The translations under genes were made by a program, and so were the position numbers. Below, in pieces: positions 26,704 through 35,005 of a DNA stretch of 64,000 nt (positions within the stretch are counted from its first letter, which is position 1; the number at the start of each line of letters is the position of its first letter). This stretch comes from Zoogloea sp. LCSB751 (GTDB lineage Bacteria > Pseudomonadota > Gammaproteobacteria > Burkholderiales > Rhodocyclaceae). Location: the NCBI RefSeq assembly GCF_002028455.1, contig NZ_MWUM01000028.1, positions 1-64,000 of the forward strand. The letters are read 5' to 3'. The notes below the pieces were generated by a model that ran no database searches, was not told where the DNA came from, and saw nothing but the letters and a program-made list of their open reading frames with translations.

Positions 26704-27447
26704 TCACTGCACCTCGATGATGTTCTCGTTCTGCCGCGCCACACGCAGCGCCGACAGCAGATAATGGACGAAGGCCAGCCCCGCCAGGGCCGGCGCAAAC
26801 AGGTTGAGGACCGGGACGTGGGCCATCACCGCTCCCACCAGTCCGACGCCGAACAGGCCGCTGGCCTCCCGGCGAGGCAGATCCTTCATCTCGAATTTGT
26901 CGGCGTGAGCCATCAGCGCATCGTAGCGGAAGGCCCGCTGGTTGAGCCACGCGGTGAGCAGCAGGGAGATCACCAGCCCGACGCCAGGAATCAGCCACAG
27001 GGGCAGGCTGAGGACCAGCAGCACGAGGAACTGCAGCACCGAGGTCAGCGCGTTCCACACGCTGCCGACCTGGCTGCCGCCGGCACGCCGGGCCAGATCG
27101 GCGTAATCGCTGGCTGCCACTCGCTCGGTCATCAGCGGCAGCGCCACCGCCGCCACCAGCAGCGCAGCGGTCACGTAGATGATCAGCAGTGCCAGCAGCA
27201 CCAGGCCCAGCTTGAACATGAACAAGGCCACCAGCAACGCCGTCTCCGAGCCGGCCAGCCAGGAGCCGACCAGCGGCAGGCCGGTGATCAGCTCGGAGCC
27301 GACGGCCACGATGCTGCCCCAGCTGAGGATCAGCGTCGTGGTCCACAGAATGGCCGCAACCAGGGTCGGCCACATTAGATGCCACAGCACGCCCGGCCGG
27401 CCAAGGCTACGCAGCGCGGAGAAGTAGGACAGCAGAACAGATTTCAT
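26704..27447 (-). CDS. EI24-domain (CysZ-like) membrane protein
   Basis: This 247-residue membrane protein of the EI24/CysZ family has about six hydrophobic segments. The family-typical LPLWLIPGVGLVISLLLTAW (about 148-167), FRYDALMAHADKFEM and HVPVLNLFAPALAGLAFVHY parts are present. CysZ proteins conduct sulfate; others in the family are uncharacterised. No cys genes are nearby, so a sulfate role is not supported. It is the first gene of the EI24-CinA-like-4TM-wHTH row. Confidence 0.88.
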   Translation of the reverse strand: MKSVLLSYFSALRSLGRPGVLWHLMWPTLVAAILWTTTLILSWGSIVAVGSELITGLPLVGSWLAGSETALLVALFMFKLGLVLLALLIIYVTAALLVAAVALPLMTERVAASDYADLARRAGGSQVGSVWNALTSVLQFLVLLVLSLPLWLIPGVGLVISLLLTAWLNQRAFRYDALMAHADKFEMKDLPRREASGLFGVGLVGAVMAHVPVLNLFAPALAGLAFVHYLLSALRVARQNENIIEVQ

Positions 27448-27620
27448 GCTTTCAGGTTCATCCCTTCAATCGTGAGGTTTCGCAGCGCGGTAGCGACATG
27501 CCTTCATCGCGTTGGAAGCGGCATTTCCCTTGGGCTCTGGAGCAGCACAGACCGGCAAGCCCACAGGTTGCCTTCCGCCGCGACAGCTCTCCAGCATTGT
27601 GGCCTATCGGCGCCTGCCGG

Positions 27621-28331
27621 TCATCGCCCGGTGACGCCGCAGTCCCTCAGGCCCCGCGCGACGGCAGCCGCGGTCAGAGTCCGCCGTTCAGCGCCTGCCA
27701 GCTGGCGTTCCTCGTCGCGATTGACGATGACACCGGCCTCAAGCAGCACCGCCGGCACGGTTGCGGCTTTCAACACCACCAACGTGTCGTAGTAATACAC
27801 GCCGCGCTGCACGTCCGCCCACTCGAGGCCCAGGCCGGGCGCCGACGCCGCATGATGGGTCGCAATGGGCAGGCCGGCTTCGCTCAAGGCCGCGCCGATG
27901 GCACGGGCGCAGGCCAGGCTCTCATCGAAATGCGGATTGAGGCGCGACACGTACAAGGAGTAACCGGCGAAACCGTCCGCATGGCGCAGCGCACGGCCGC
28001 TCCAGACCCATGGCTCCAGCTGGCTCTCCTGCACCGAGTCGTGGTGGATGGACAGGAAGAAGCCCGCCCCGGCGGCCTCCGCCTGCCGCGGCCGCTCCCG
28101 CAGATCCGCCATCTCGCCGCGCCAGCCGATCAGCCGCACCGGCACGCCGTCTGCCACCAGCCTGGCGGCCAGCACCGCGGCGAGAGACTGGTTGTACTCG
28201 AATTCGGCGACCCCGTAGGCACTGGTCGCACCGGGACGCTCCAGGTAATGGCCGACATCCACGGCGACAGGTACGGCTTGTGCGGCCCCCACCGACACGG
28301 TAAGCAACAAGAGCGCCAGCCGACGCCTCAC
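27621..28331 (-). CDS. N-acetylmuramoyl-L-alanine amidase (Amidase_3), exported
   Basis: This 236-residue zinc hydrolase cleaves the amide bond between muramic acid and the stem peptide. A short signal peptide ends at AQA (residue 19). Zinc ligands are visible as VDVGH (His28), an acidic residue in GVAEFEYN, and His in LSIHHDS. The catalytic Glu is in VLLEAGVIVN. It has no AMIN or SPOR domain. Its start overlaps the stop of the TraB/GumN gene (ATGA), so the two are coupled. Confidence 0.92.
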   Translation of the reverse strand: MRRRLALLLLTVSVGAAQAVPVAVDVGHYLERPGATSAYGVAEFEYNQSLAAVLAARLVADGVPVRLIGWRGEMADLRERPRQAEAAGAGFFLSIHHDSVQESQLEPWVWSGRALRHADGFAGYSLYVSRLNPHFDESLACARAIGAALSEAGLPIATHHAASAPGLGLEWADVQRGVYYYDTLVVLKAATVPAVLLEAGVIVNRDEERQLAGAERRTLTAAAVARGLRDCGVTGR

Positions 28332-29218
28332 TCGTCGCTCACCTGACGGACGCGAAACCCCTTCTCGGCCAACATCGCCAGCAACCCCTTCGGACCGCCG
28401 AAATGACCCGCGCCCACGGCGATGAAAGGCCGCCGCCCGGTCCGCAGGCGTGCCACGATGGACTCGGCCATTTCCCGGTTACGGCTGTCGAGCAGGTCGG
28501 CGAGCATCGGCGTCATGGCTTCGACGCTAGCCTCCTCGCGCAGCATGCGATCCACCGCCACGCTGTCGCCGCGCCGCCAGGCCGTCAGCAGGCGGCGGAA
28601 ATACGGCTCGGCTTCGTCCCGTTCGATCAGGCCGACGACTTCGGCCAGGCTGGCCACCTGGGCGGCGTCCCCACCCGCCCCCATCGCGGAAACCTGGCGA
28701 TCGACGGTCTCCAGTGCCCACACGGACTGACCACGGCCCCTCGCGCTGCGGGCCAGCCACAGGTCCACGCCCTGGCTGGTCCCCAGGCCGGCACGCTGGG
28801 CGGCCTGCAGCGTCAGCAAGGTGCCAACCATCCAGGGCTGCATGCGCTGCACAGCTTCCTGCGACAAGCCGACACGGGTCAGCGCCCGGGCGAGCCGGAC
28901 GCGCAGATCGGGCGGCAGCATGTCGTCGAGGCGCCGCCCGGCCGGCAACAGACTGGCCTGCAGCAAACGCGGCGACAGCGCCGGATCCTCCGGATCCAGT
29001 TCCAGCCCGAGGCTGTCCGCCTCCGCCAGCGCCGCCCGGACCCGCCCCGGCAGCGGGAAGCAGCCCGCGTCGCAGACGTGGATCGTGCCGTACAGCCAGG
29101 CCCGCGGCCGGCCCTGCTCGTCGCTGAGCTCCCACAGATACAACGGCCCCTTGGCCATGGCACTGCCGGCCAGCACCAGCAGGCCCAGCAGCAGCCAGAG
29201 CTGCCTCCACCACCTCAT
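28328..29218 (-). CDS. TraB/GumN-family exported protein
   Basis: This protein has 296 residues from the ATG at 29218. That start has a GAGG site at good spacing and begins a clear signal peptide (RWWRQLWLLLGLLVLAGSAMA). Longer starts up to 29263 would spoil the peptide. The N-terminal WLYGTIHVCD and C-terminal FIAVGAGHFGGPKGLLAML contain the conserved GxxH and GxxHxxG motifs of the TraB/GumN/TIKI fold, whose eukaryotic members are metalloproteases. The bacterial function is unknown. It is coupled to the downstream amidase and divergent from miaA. Confidence 0.88.
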   Translation of the reverse strand: MRWWRQLWLLLGLLVLAGSAMAKGPLYLWELSDEQGRPRAWLYGTIHVCDAGCFPLPGRVRAALAEADSLGLELDPEDPALSPRLLQASLLPAGRRLDDMLPPDLRVRLARALTRVGLSQEAVQRMQPWMVGTLLTLQAAQRAGLGTSQGVDLWLARSARGRGQSVWALETVDRQVSAMGAGGDAAQVASLAEVVGLIERDEAEPYFRRLLTAWRRGDSVAVDRMLREEASVEAMTPMLADLLDSRNREMAESIVARLRTGRRPFIAVGAGHFGGPKGLLAMLAEKGFRVRQVSDE

Positions 29219-29277
29219 CCCCATCCTCACGCCCACATCCCACCCGCTACAATGCGCGTCCATTGAAAAGGCGCATC

Positions 29278-30231
29278 ATGCCCCAAACACAGCCTCTCCC
29301 GCCCGCCATCCTGCTGCTGGGTCCCACCGCCAGCGGCAAGACCGCCTGCGCGCTGTCCCTTGCCCAGCGCCTTCCGGTGGAAATCATCAGCGTCGATTCG
29401 GCGCTGGTGTACCGCGACATGGACATCGGCACCGCCAAGCCCAGCCGGGAAGAGCAGGCCGTCTGCCCGCACCACCTGATCGACATCGTCAGCCCGGAAG
29501 AAGCCTATTCCGCCGCCCGCTTCTGCGAGGACGCACGCCGCCTGATGGCCGAGATCACCGCTCGCGGCCGCATCCCGCTGCTGGTTGGCGGCACCATGCT
29601 GTACTACAAGGCGCTGCGCGAAGGCCTGTCGGACCTGCCCGAGGCCAACGCCGGACTGCGCCGGGAGATCGAGGACGCCGCCACCCGCGACGGCTGGCCG
29701 GCGCTGCACGCCGAGCTGGCCCAGCTGGACCCGGACGCCGCCGCCCGCCTCGAGCCCAACGACGCCCAGCGCATCCAGCGTGCGCTGGAAATCGTCCGCC
29801 TCACCGGCCAGCCGCTGGCTGCCAGCTACGCCCGCCGGGAACAGCTCGCCGACAGCCACCGCTACATCCCGCTCGCGCTGACGCCCGGCGACCGGGCCGT
29901 GCTGCACGCCCGCATCGCCCGCCGCTTCGACGCGATGCTGCTGGCCGGCTTCGTCGATGAAGTCGTCGCGCTGCGCAAGCACTACCAGCTCGACCCGAAT
30001 CTGCCGTCGATGCGCTGCGTCGGCTACCGCCAGGCGCTGGAATATCTCGACGGCTACATCGACCTGCCGACGATGCGCGACAAGGGCATCTTCGCCACCC
30101 GCCAGCTCGCCAAACGGCAGATCACCTGGCAGCGCAACTTCCGCGACAACTGGGGCGACCTGGTGGAGCTCGACTGCCTCGCCGCCGACCTGGAAAAGCA
30201 GGTGTGTACGCTCGTCGACCAGGCCTTGTGA
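29278..30231 (+). CDS. miaA: tRNA dimethylallyltransferase
   Basis: This 317-residue enzyme adds dimethylallyl to A37 of UNN-decoding tRNAs. The P-loop GPTASGKT (15-22), SVDSALVYRDMDIGTAKP, HHLIDI and the C-terminal GIFATRQLAKRQITWQRNF segment are all diagnostic. The ATG at 29278 has an AAAGG site 6 nt upstream and is preferred over the in-frame TTG at 29263. A TACAAT -10-like box lies at 29248-29253. No mutL or hfq neighbours are present. Confidence 0.96.
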   Translation: MPQTQPLPPAILLLGPTASGKTACALSLAQRLPVEIISVDSALVYRDMDIGTAKPSREEQAVCPHHLIDIVSPEEAYSAARFCEDARRLMAEITARGRIPLLVGGTMLYYKALREGLSDLPEANAGLRREIEDAATRDGWPALHAELAQLDPDAAARLEPNDAQRIQRALEIVRLTGQPLAASYARREQLADSHRYIPLALTPGDRAVLHARIARRFDAMLLAGFVDEVVALRKHYQLDPNLPSMRCVGYRQALEYLDGYIDLPTMRDKGIFATRQLAKRQITWQRNFRDNWGDLVELDCLAADLEKQVCTLVDQAL

Positions 30232-30284
30232 GCGCCACCCGAATGCACGGATACTAGGGCCATCGACGCCGTGGGAGCTCCGCC

Positions 30285-30674
30285 ATGCCCTTTCTGCATA
30301 TCCGTTCCCAGGCCTTCCCGGAAGCGCGGGACACCGGGCCGCTGCTCGACGCGATCCGCCTCGAACTGGCCCAGGCCGCGGCGCTGCCGCCGGACCAGAT
30401 CTCGGTGAGCTGGACCTTCCTGGCCGAACAGCACCCGGCCGTCGCCGGGCTGGCCATGGCCCTGCAGTCCCGCGACGCCAGGCCGGTACTGGCCGAACTG
30501 CGGGTGACCGAGGACGGCCTTGACGCCATCCGCTCGGAAGATCTGCTGAAGGCGGCCGTCGCGGGCATCGCGCGCCATGCGGGCATCCCCGAGGAGCAGG
30601 TCTTCGTCGCCTACCGCCCCGCCAGTGCGGACAGCGACACCGATTTCGATACCCGATCGATAGTCCGCTGGTAA
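30285..30674 (+). CDS. small protein of unknown function, possible tautomerase-like fold
   Basis: This 129-residue protein starts MPFLHIRSQAF, placing Pro directly after Met as in the tautomerase superfamily, where processed Pro-1 is the catalytic base. The remainder (LDAIRLELAQAAALPPDQISVSWTF and LKAAVAGIARHAGIPEEQVFVAYRP) could form two beta-alpha-beta repeats like a 5-carboxymethyl-2-hydroxymuconate isomerase. No conserved Arg pattern was confirmed, so this is a suggestion. It lies between miaA and an exported cupin. Confidence 0.6.
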   Translation: MPFLHIRSQAFPEARDTGPLLDAIRLELAQAAALPPDQISVSWTFLAEQHPAVAGLAMALQSRDARPVLAELRVTEDGLDAIRSEDLLKAAVAGIARHAGIPEEQVFVAYRPASADSDTDFDTRSIVRW

Positions 30675-30707
30675 GCTGCGGCGTCCTTTCGAGTGGATTC
30701 CCCGCCG

Positions 30708-31247
30708 ATGCGTAGAACCCTGCTGCCCTCGTACGTAGCCATGGCCCTTGCCGCGGCCATCGCCTGTACCACTGCCCATGCCGAGCGCGGGCCCGACACA
30801 CCCGATGACACCCCGCCCGTCGCGGCCACCACCGAGGACGCCGCGATGCCGGCAGCCCCCGCGGAACCGCCCGGCCCGACGGCCCAGGCCATCCTCCCGG
30901 CGCAGGCCAACTGGGTCGAACCGCCCAACCTGCCCGGGCTGCAGGCCGCCTGGCTGATCGGCACCGAAACGGCCCCCGGCCCCTACGCACTTCGCCTGCG
31001 CCTGACCCAGGGCGGACGCATCGGCGTGCATGTGCATCCGGACGACCGCATCACGACGGTACTGTCCGGCACCCTGTACGTGGGTTTCGGCACCATCTTC
31101 GACGAAACGCGGGTCCAGCCCATCCCGGCCGGCGCCGTCTACCTGGCCCCCGCCGACCAGCCTCACTACGTATGGGCGCGGGACGGCGACGTGGAATACC
31201 AGGAAAGCGGCTTCGCCCCGACTGCGACGAACTTCGACATGCGCTGA
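30708..31247 (+). CDS. exported cupin-domain protein
   Basis: This 179-residue protein has a signal peptide (MRRTLLPSYVAMALAAAIACTTAHA), a Pro/Ala-rich spacer (about 26-65) and a single cupin barrel with VHVHPDDRITTVLSGTLYVG (motif 1) and PAGAVYLAPADQPHYVW (motif 2). His residues in both motifs could bind a metal. The ATG at 30708 is preferred over an upstream GTG at 30693 because the signal peptide then starts correctly. The substrate is unknown. Confidence 0.85.
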   Translation: MRRTLLPSYVAMALAAAIACTTAHAERGPDTPDDTPPVAATTEDAAMPAAPAEPPGPTAQAILPAQANWVEPPNLPGLQAAWLIGTETAPGPYALRLRLTQGGRIGVHVHPDDRITTVLSGTLYVGFGTIFDETRVQPIPAGAVYLAPADQPHYVWARDGDVEYQESGFAPTATNFDMR

Positions 31248-31270
31248 TCATCCCGCGGGGCGGGCCTCCC

Positions 31271-31337
31271 GTAGGGGCGAATTCATTCGCCCACAGTCGG
31301 CTCGACAGAGTCCGCGGGCGAATGAATTCGCCCCCAC
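31271..31337. repeat. REP-like palindromic element, copy 1
   Basis: Two inverted arms built on GGGCGAATTCATTCGCCC (31271-31292 and 31316-31337) are separated by 23 bp. Each arm is itself a short palindrome around a GAATTC core. The same element recurs at 49089-49157 and as a single hairpin at 61150-61175. A second small palindrome (CCCCTGCAGGGG) follows at about 31344-31356. Confidence 0.8.
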
Positions 31338-31361
31338 AAGGAACCCCTGCAGGGGCCTACC

Positions 31362-32156
31362 TCAGGCCGACACCGCGATGCTGCCGGTACTGCCCGTGGC
31401 GTCCGACGTGGCGCTGGTGGCACCGTAAGTCCGCATCAACTCCATCAGCCGGTGCATCAAGGCCGCATCGCTGCGGTTGGCTGCGGACGTGCTCGATGTC
31501 GTCGAAGCGGTGCTATCCGACGTAACCGTGGACGCGCCGGACGTCGAGCTCTGCGACTGCTCGTAGGCCATTGCCTCCTGGCGCGTCACCTTGCCGTCGC
31601 CATCGGCATCGGCCTTGTCGAAGTTATTGACGACGTCGGAGATCAGGCTGGAACGCTGGCTGTCCGTTGAGCCGATTTCCTGCAACTGGCTGGTGAGCTG
31701 GTCCTTGGTGAAGCCGGTATCGTTCTGGTCGTCACCCCCGCCGTGGCCCTGGGGCGGCGGGGGCGGCATGCCGCCGGCGCCTTGCATGCGGCTGCTGAAG
31801 GCCTGGCTGTCGAGGGCCTCGGCGAGCTTCTGCAGGCCGCTCGAGAACTCGCTCTCCGTCACTTGCCCGTTGCTGTCGCTGTCCAGTGTCGAGAAGAGCC
31901 GGCGGGCATCCGACGAGGCCTGGCTCGACGTCGTCGAGGCGGCGTCCGTCGATGTGATGGACGAACTCGCCGAAGACGAGCTGGTGGACGAATAGACCTG
32001 GCTGAAGGCCGATTCCAGGTCGCTTTCCTGGATGTAGCCCTGTCCCTTGGTATCGAGTTTGGAGAACAGCTTGCTCGCCAACTGGGCCGGGTCGGGACGC
32101 GCTCGCGTCGTATACGCCGAAGCGGCACTGTAGTTACTACCTACGCTGCTGACCAT
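31362..32156 (-). CDS. EF-hand calcium-binding protein, XopAW-like
   Basis: This 264-residue Ser/Thr-rich protein has three clear EF-hand loops, starting at Asp35 (DTKGQGYIQESD), Asp92 (DSDSNGQVTESE) and Asp183 (DADGDGKVTRQE). A degenerate one lies near residue 143. Low-complexity Ser/Ala/Thr linkers lie at about 56-82 and 200-226, with a PPPPP stretch near 131-135. It resembles proteins annotated as XopAW-family type III calcium-binding effectors, yet no secretion genes are nearby and no classical signal peptide is visible. An AAAGGA site precedes the ATG. Calcium buffering or signalling is the cautious reading. Confidence 0.82.
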   Translation of the reverse strand: MVSSVGSNYSAASAYTTRARPDPAQLASKLFSKLDTKGQGYIQESDLESAFSQVYSSTSSSSASSSITSTDAASTTSSQASSDARRLFSTLDSDSNGQVTESEFSSGLQKLAEALDSQAFSSRMQGAGGMPPPPPQGHGGGDDQNDTGFTKDQLTSQLQEIGSTDSQRSSLISDVVNNFDKADADGDGKVTRQEAMAYEQSQSSTSGASTVTSDSTASTTSSTSAANRSDAALMHRLMELMRTYGATSATSDATGSTGSIAVSA

Positions 32157-32532
32157 GGTGCATTCCTTTCCGTAAGTGACCGGGAAGAGCCATGATTGAG
32201 ACTCTTGCCGGGCCCGCGCCCGCGAGCTGCGGACCAGGCCCTGGTCTTTAGCAACTTAACGGCCGGAAAGCCCCTGCCTGGGCGGCACAAGGGGTTAAGG
32301 CGGGTAAAGTTGGGTTAAGCCCCAAGGCCGGAAAATGCGCTGGCCCGGGCCCTGACGAGCGGACACGATGCGCCCTGGGCAGCAGCGACCGCCCGGCGGA
32401 AAAAAATGCCGGTCGAATCCACTGGCCCGGCATCGATGGGCAGCACGTCCCGCCCCCCTTTCCACCCATTCCGGGGAAAGCCGCGCCAAAGCGGCAAAAG
32501 TCGACCGCAGAGCCGGCAATTTGCCGGGCGGC
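32157..32532. other. non-coding gap, 376 bp
   Basis: No gene is supported between the EF-hand gene and the GltB-like gene. The sequence holds short direct repeats (GGCCGGAAA at 32261 and 32326; GGGTTAAG at 32292 and 32312) and an inverted CTTAAC at 32255-32260. These may be regulatory for the EF-hand gene, which is transcribed away from this region. No terminator with a clear T-run was seen. Confidence 0.4.
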
Positions 32533-34035
32533 TCAATAGTGGCCCCGCCCCTCGCAGCCCCGTTCGGGGTAGGGATAGAGCATGTTGAAGGCCTCGCTGC
32601 GGCCGTCGGGCTGCACCAGGCGCACATGCTCGCGGCGGAATTCCCGCGCCTGCCGGAGGCCGCAGGCATGGGCGATCATGTCGATCTCCCGGTTCATGTT
32701 GCGGGCGTAGTTGGCGACCCGCAGGTATTTCTCCTCCACCACCAGCCCGCGCTGCAGCTTGGCGTTGTGCGTGGTGATGCCGGTCGGACAGGTGTTCTGG
32801 TGGCAGCGCATGGCCTGCACGCAGCCCAGCGAGAACATGAAGCCCCGCGCGGTGTTCACGAAATCCGCCCCACAGGCCAGCGCCCAGGCGGCCCGCGCCG
32901 AGGTGACCAGCTTGCCGGAGGCGATCACGCGGATACGCTCGCGCAGGTCGAACTCGATCAGCGTGTCCACCACCCGCGGCAGCGCCTCGTCGATGGACAA
33001 GGCCATGTGGTCGGCCAAGGCCTGGGGCGCCGCCCCCGACCCGCCCTCGCCGCCATCCACGGTGATGAAGTCCGGCGCATCCTGCAGCCCGCGCCGCAGG
33101 ATGGCCTCGCACAGTTCGTGCATGAAGCGCCGCCCGCCGATGGCCGTCTTGATGCCGGTCGGCTTGCCGGTCACGCTGCGCACGCGCACGACCATGTCCA
33201 GCAGCTCATTGACGTTGGCGACATCCCGATGGCGGTTGGGGCTGATGGAATCCACGCCCACCGGAATGCCGCGGATCGCCGCGATCTCCGGCGTCACCTT
33301 GGCGGCCGGCAGCACGCCGCCCTTGCCCGGCTTGGCGCCCTGGGACAACTTGATCTCGAAGGCCTTCACCGCGTCGTGTGCGGCCAGCTCGCGCAGGCGC
33401 GCGTCGGACAGATGCCCATCCGCATCGTGCACCCCATATTTGGCGGTGCCGATCTGCATGATGATGTCCGCCCCGCCCTCCAGGTGCGCCGGCGCCAGCC
33501 CGCCCTCGCCAGTGTCGATCCAGCAGCCGGCCTCGGCCGCCCCCCGCGACAGGGCCAGCACCGCCGGCCCGGACAGCGCGCCGTAGCTCATGCCGCTGAT
33601 GTTGACGACCGACCGTGCGACGAAGGGCCTGGCCGCGTAGCCCTCGCCGATGCTCAGCGGCGCGGTGGGTTCCTGTTCTTCCTCCAGCACCGGAAAGCCC
33701 GCATTCACGAAGATCAGCGCCCCCGGATGGCGCATGTCGTAAGTGGAGCCGAAACCGATCACCCCGCCCTCGTTCTTGGCCAGCCGATACACCCAGCCGC
33801 GGGTGGCGCGGTTGAAGGGCATCTCCTCCCGGTCGCCGAGAAAGAAGTACTGCCGGAAATATTCGCCCAACTGCTCGAAGAAATAGCGCAGATGGCCGAC
33901 CAGCGGATAATTGCGCAGGATCGCGTGCTTCTTCTGGGTGATGTCCTGCACATACCAGTAGGTCGTTCCCCCGACGATGGCCAGGGCGATCACCACGCCC
34001 AGACTCACCTCCAGAACACCCATCATCGTGCCCAT
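32533..34035 (-). CDS. membrane-anchored FMN-binding glutamate-synthase-like protein
   Basis: This 500-residue protein has one N-terminal transmembrane helix (about 5-28) and the FMN/[3Fe-4S] synthase domain of GOGAT. SGMSYGALSGPAVLALSRGA, FEIKLSQGAKPGKGG, TVDGGEGGSGAAP and the cluster motif CVQAMRCHQNTCPTG are clear. It lacks the glutaminase domain, as in archaeal-type GltB2 and YerD proteins. The electron donor and true substrate are unknown. It is divergent from nadC with a 55-bp gap, so the promoters must overlap. Confidence 0.9.
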   Translation of the reverse strand: MGTMMGVLEVSLGVVIALAIVGGTTYWYVQDITQKKHAILRNYPLVGHLRYFFEQLGEYFRQYFFLGDREEMPFNRATRGWVYRLAKNEGGVIGFGSTYDMRHPGALIFVNAGFPVLEEEQEPTAPLSIGEGYAARPFVARSVVNISGMSYGALSGPAVLALSRGAAEAGCWIDTGEGGLAPAHLEGGADIIMQIGTAKYGVHDADGHLSDARLRELAAHDAVKAFEIKLSQGAKPGKGGVLPAAKVTPEIAAIRGIPVGVDSISPNRHRDVANVNELLDMVVRVRSVTGKPTGIKTAIGGRRFMHELCEAILRRGLQDAPDFITVDGGEGGSGAAPQALADHMALSIDEALPRVVDTLIEFDLRERIRVIASGKLVTSARAAWALACGADFVNTARGFMFSLGCVQAMRCHQNTCPTGITTHNAKLQRGLVVEEKYLRVANYARNMNREIDMIAHACGLRQAREFRREHVRLVQPDGRSEAFNMLYPYPERGCEGRGHY

Positions 34036-34090
34036 GACTCATTCCCCCCAGGTGTTAGAATTCGAGCCGATACATCTTAGGTGAACCCCG

Positions 34091-34939
34091 ATGGAATTTG
34101 CAGAACAGCTTCGCGTTGAAGTCCAACGCTCCGTGGCGGCCTCGCTGGCCGAAGACATCGGCACCGGCGACCTCACCGCCCGCCTCATTCCCTCCAATCG
34201 CACCGCCCGCGGCCGCGTGATCACCCGCGAAGACGCCGTGCTGTGTGGCACCGCGTGGTTCGACGCCGCCTTCACGACGCTGGAGCCGGACGCCTCGGTG
34301 ATCTGGCACGCCCGTGACGGCGAGCGCATCAAACCCGGCCAGCTGCTCTGCGAGGTGGACGCCAGCGCCCGCGCGCTGCTCACCGCCGAGCGCACCGCCC
34401 TGAACTTCGTGCAGCTGCTGTCCGGCACGGCGACCCTCACGTCCACCTTCGTGCAGGCCGTGGCCGGCACCCAGGCCAAGATCGTCGACACCCGCAAGAC
34501 CCTGCCCGGCCTGCGCCTGGCACAGAAGTACGCGGTCAAGGTCGGCGGCGGCACCAACCACCGCATCGGCCTCTACGACGGCATCCTGGTCAAGGAAAAC
34601 CACATCATCGCCGCCGGCAGCATCAAGGCTGTGATCGAGCAGGCCCGCGCCATCGCCCCGTCCAACGTGTTCATCGAAGTCGAAGTCGAGAACCTGGTCC
34701 AGCTCGAGGAAGCCCTCACCGCCGGCGCCAAGATGATTCTCCTCGACAACATGAGCCTCGACGAGATGCGCGACGCGGTCGGCATCAACAAGGGCCGCGC
34801 CGAGTTGGAAGCCTCCGGCGGCGTCAACCTGGAGCGCGTACGCGCCATCGCCGAAACCGGCGTGGACCGCATCTCCATTGGCAGCCTGACCAAGGACGTG
34901 CGCGCCATAGACCTGTCCCTGCGCCACGTCGAGGAATAA
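34091..34939 (+). CDS. nadC: nicotinate-nucleotide diphosphorylase (carboxylating), QPRTase
   Basis: This 282-residue enzyme converts quinolinate and PRPP to nicotinate mononucleotide in de novo NAD synthesis. Family motifs include EDIGTGDLT near the N-terminus, LNFVQLLSGTAT, DTRKTLPGLRLAQKYAV and GGGTNHRIGLYDGILVKENH. The length is normal. No nadA or nadB genes are adjacent. A terminator follows. Confidence 0.96.
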   Translation: MEFAEQLRVEVQRSVAASLAEDIGTGDLTARLIPSNRTARGRVITREDAVLCGTAWFDAAFTTLEPDASVIWHARDGERIKPGQLLCEVDASARALLTAERTALNFVQLLSGTATLTSTFVQAVAGTQAKIVDTRKTLPGLRLAQKYAVKVGGGTNHRIGLYDGILVKENHIIAAGSIKAVIEQARAIAPSNVFIEVEVENLVQLEEALTAGAKMILLDNMSLDEMRDAVGINKGRAELEASGGVNLERVRAIAETGVDRISIGSLTKDVRAIDLSLRHVEE

Positions 34940-34954
34940 GCCGCAATCCATGCG

Positions 34955-34981
34955 GGCCCGGCCGGATGCCGGGCCTTTTTC
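34955..34981 (+). terminator. intrinsic terminator after nadC
   Basis: A perfect 7-bp GC stem (34955-34961 with 34969-34975) has a 7-nt loop and is followed by five T residues. It lies 15 bp after the nadC stop and directly before the next gene. Confidence 0.82.
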
Positions 34982-35005
34982 ATTTCAGGAATCGTGTCTC
35001 CGACC

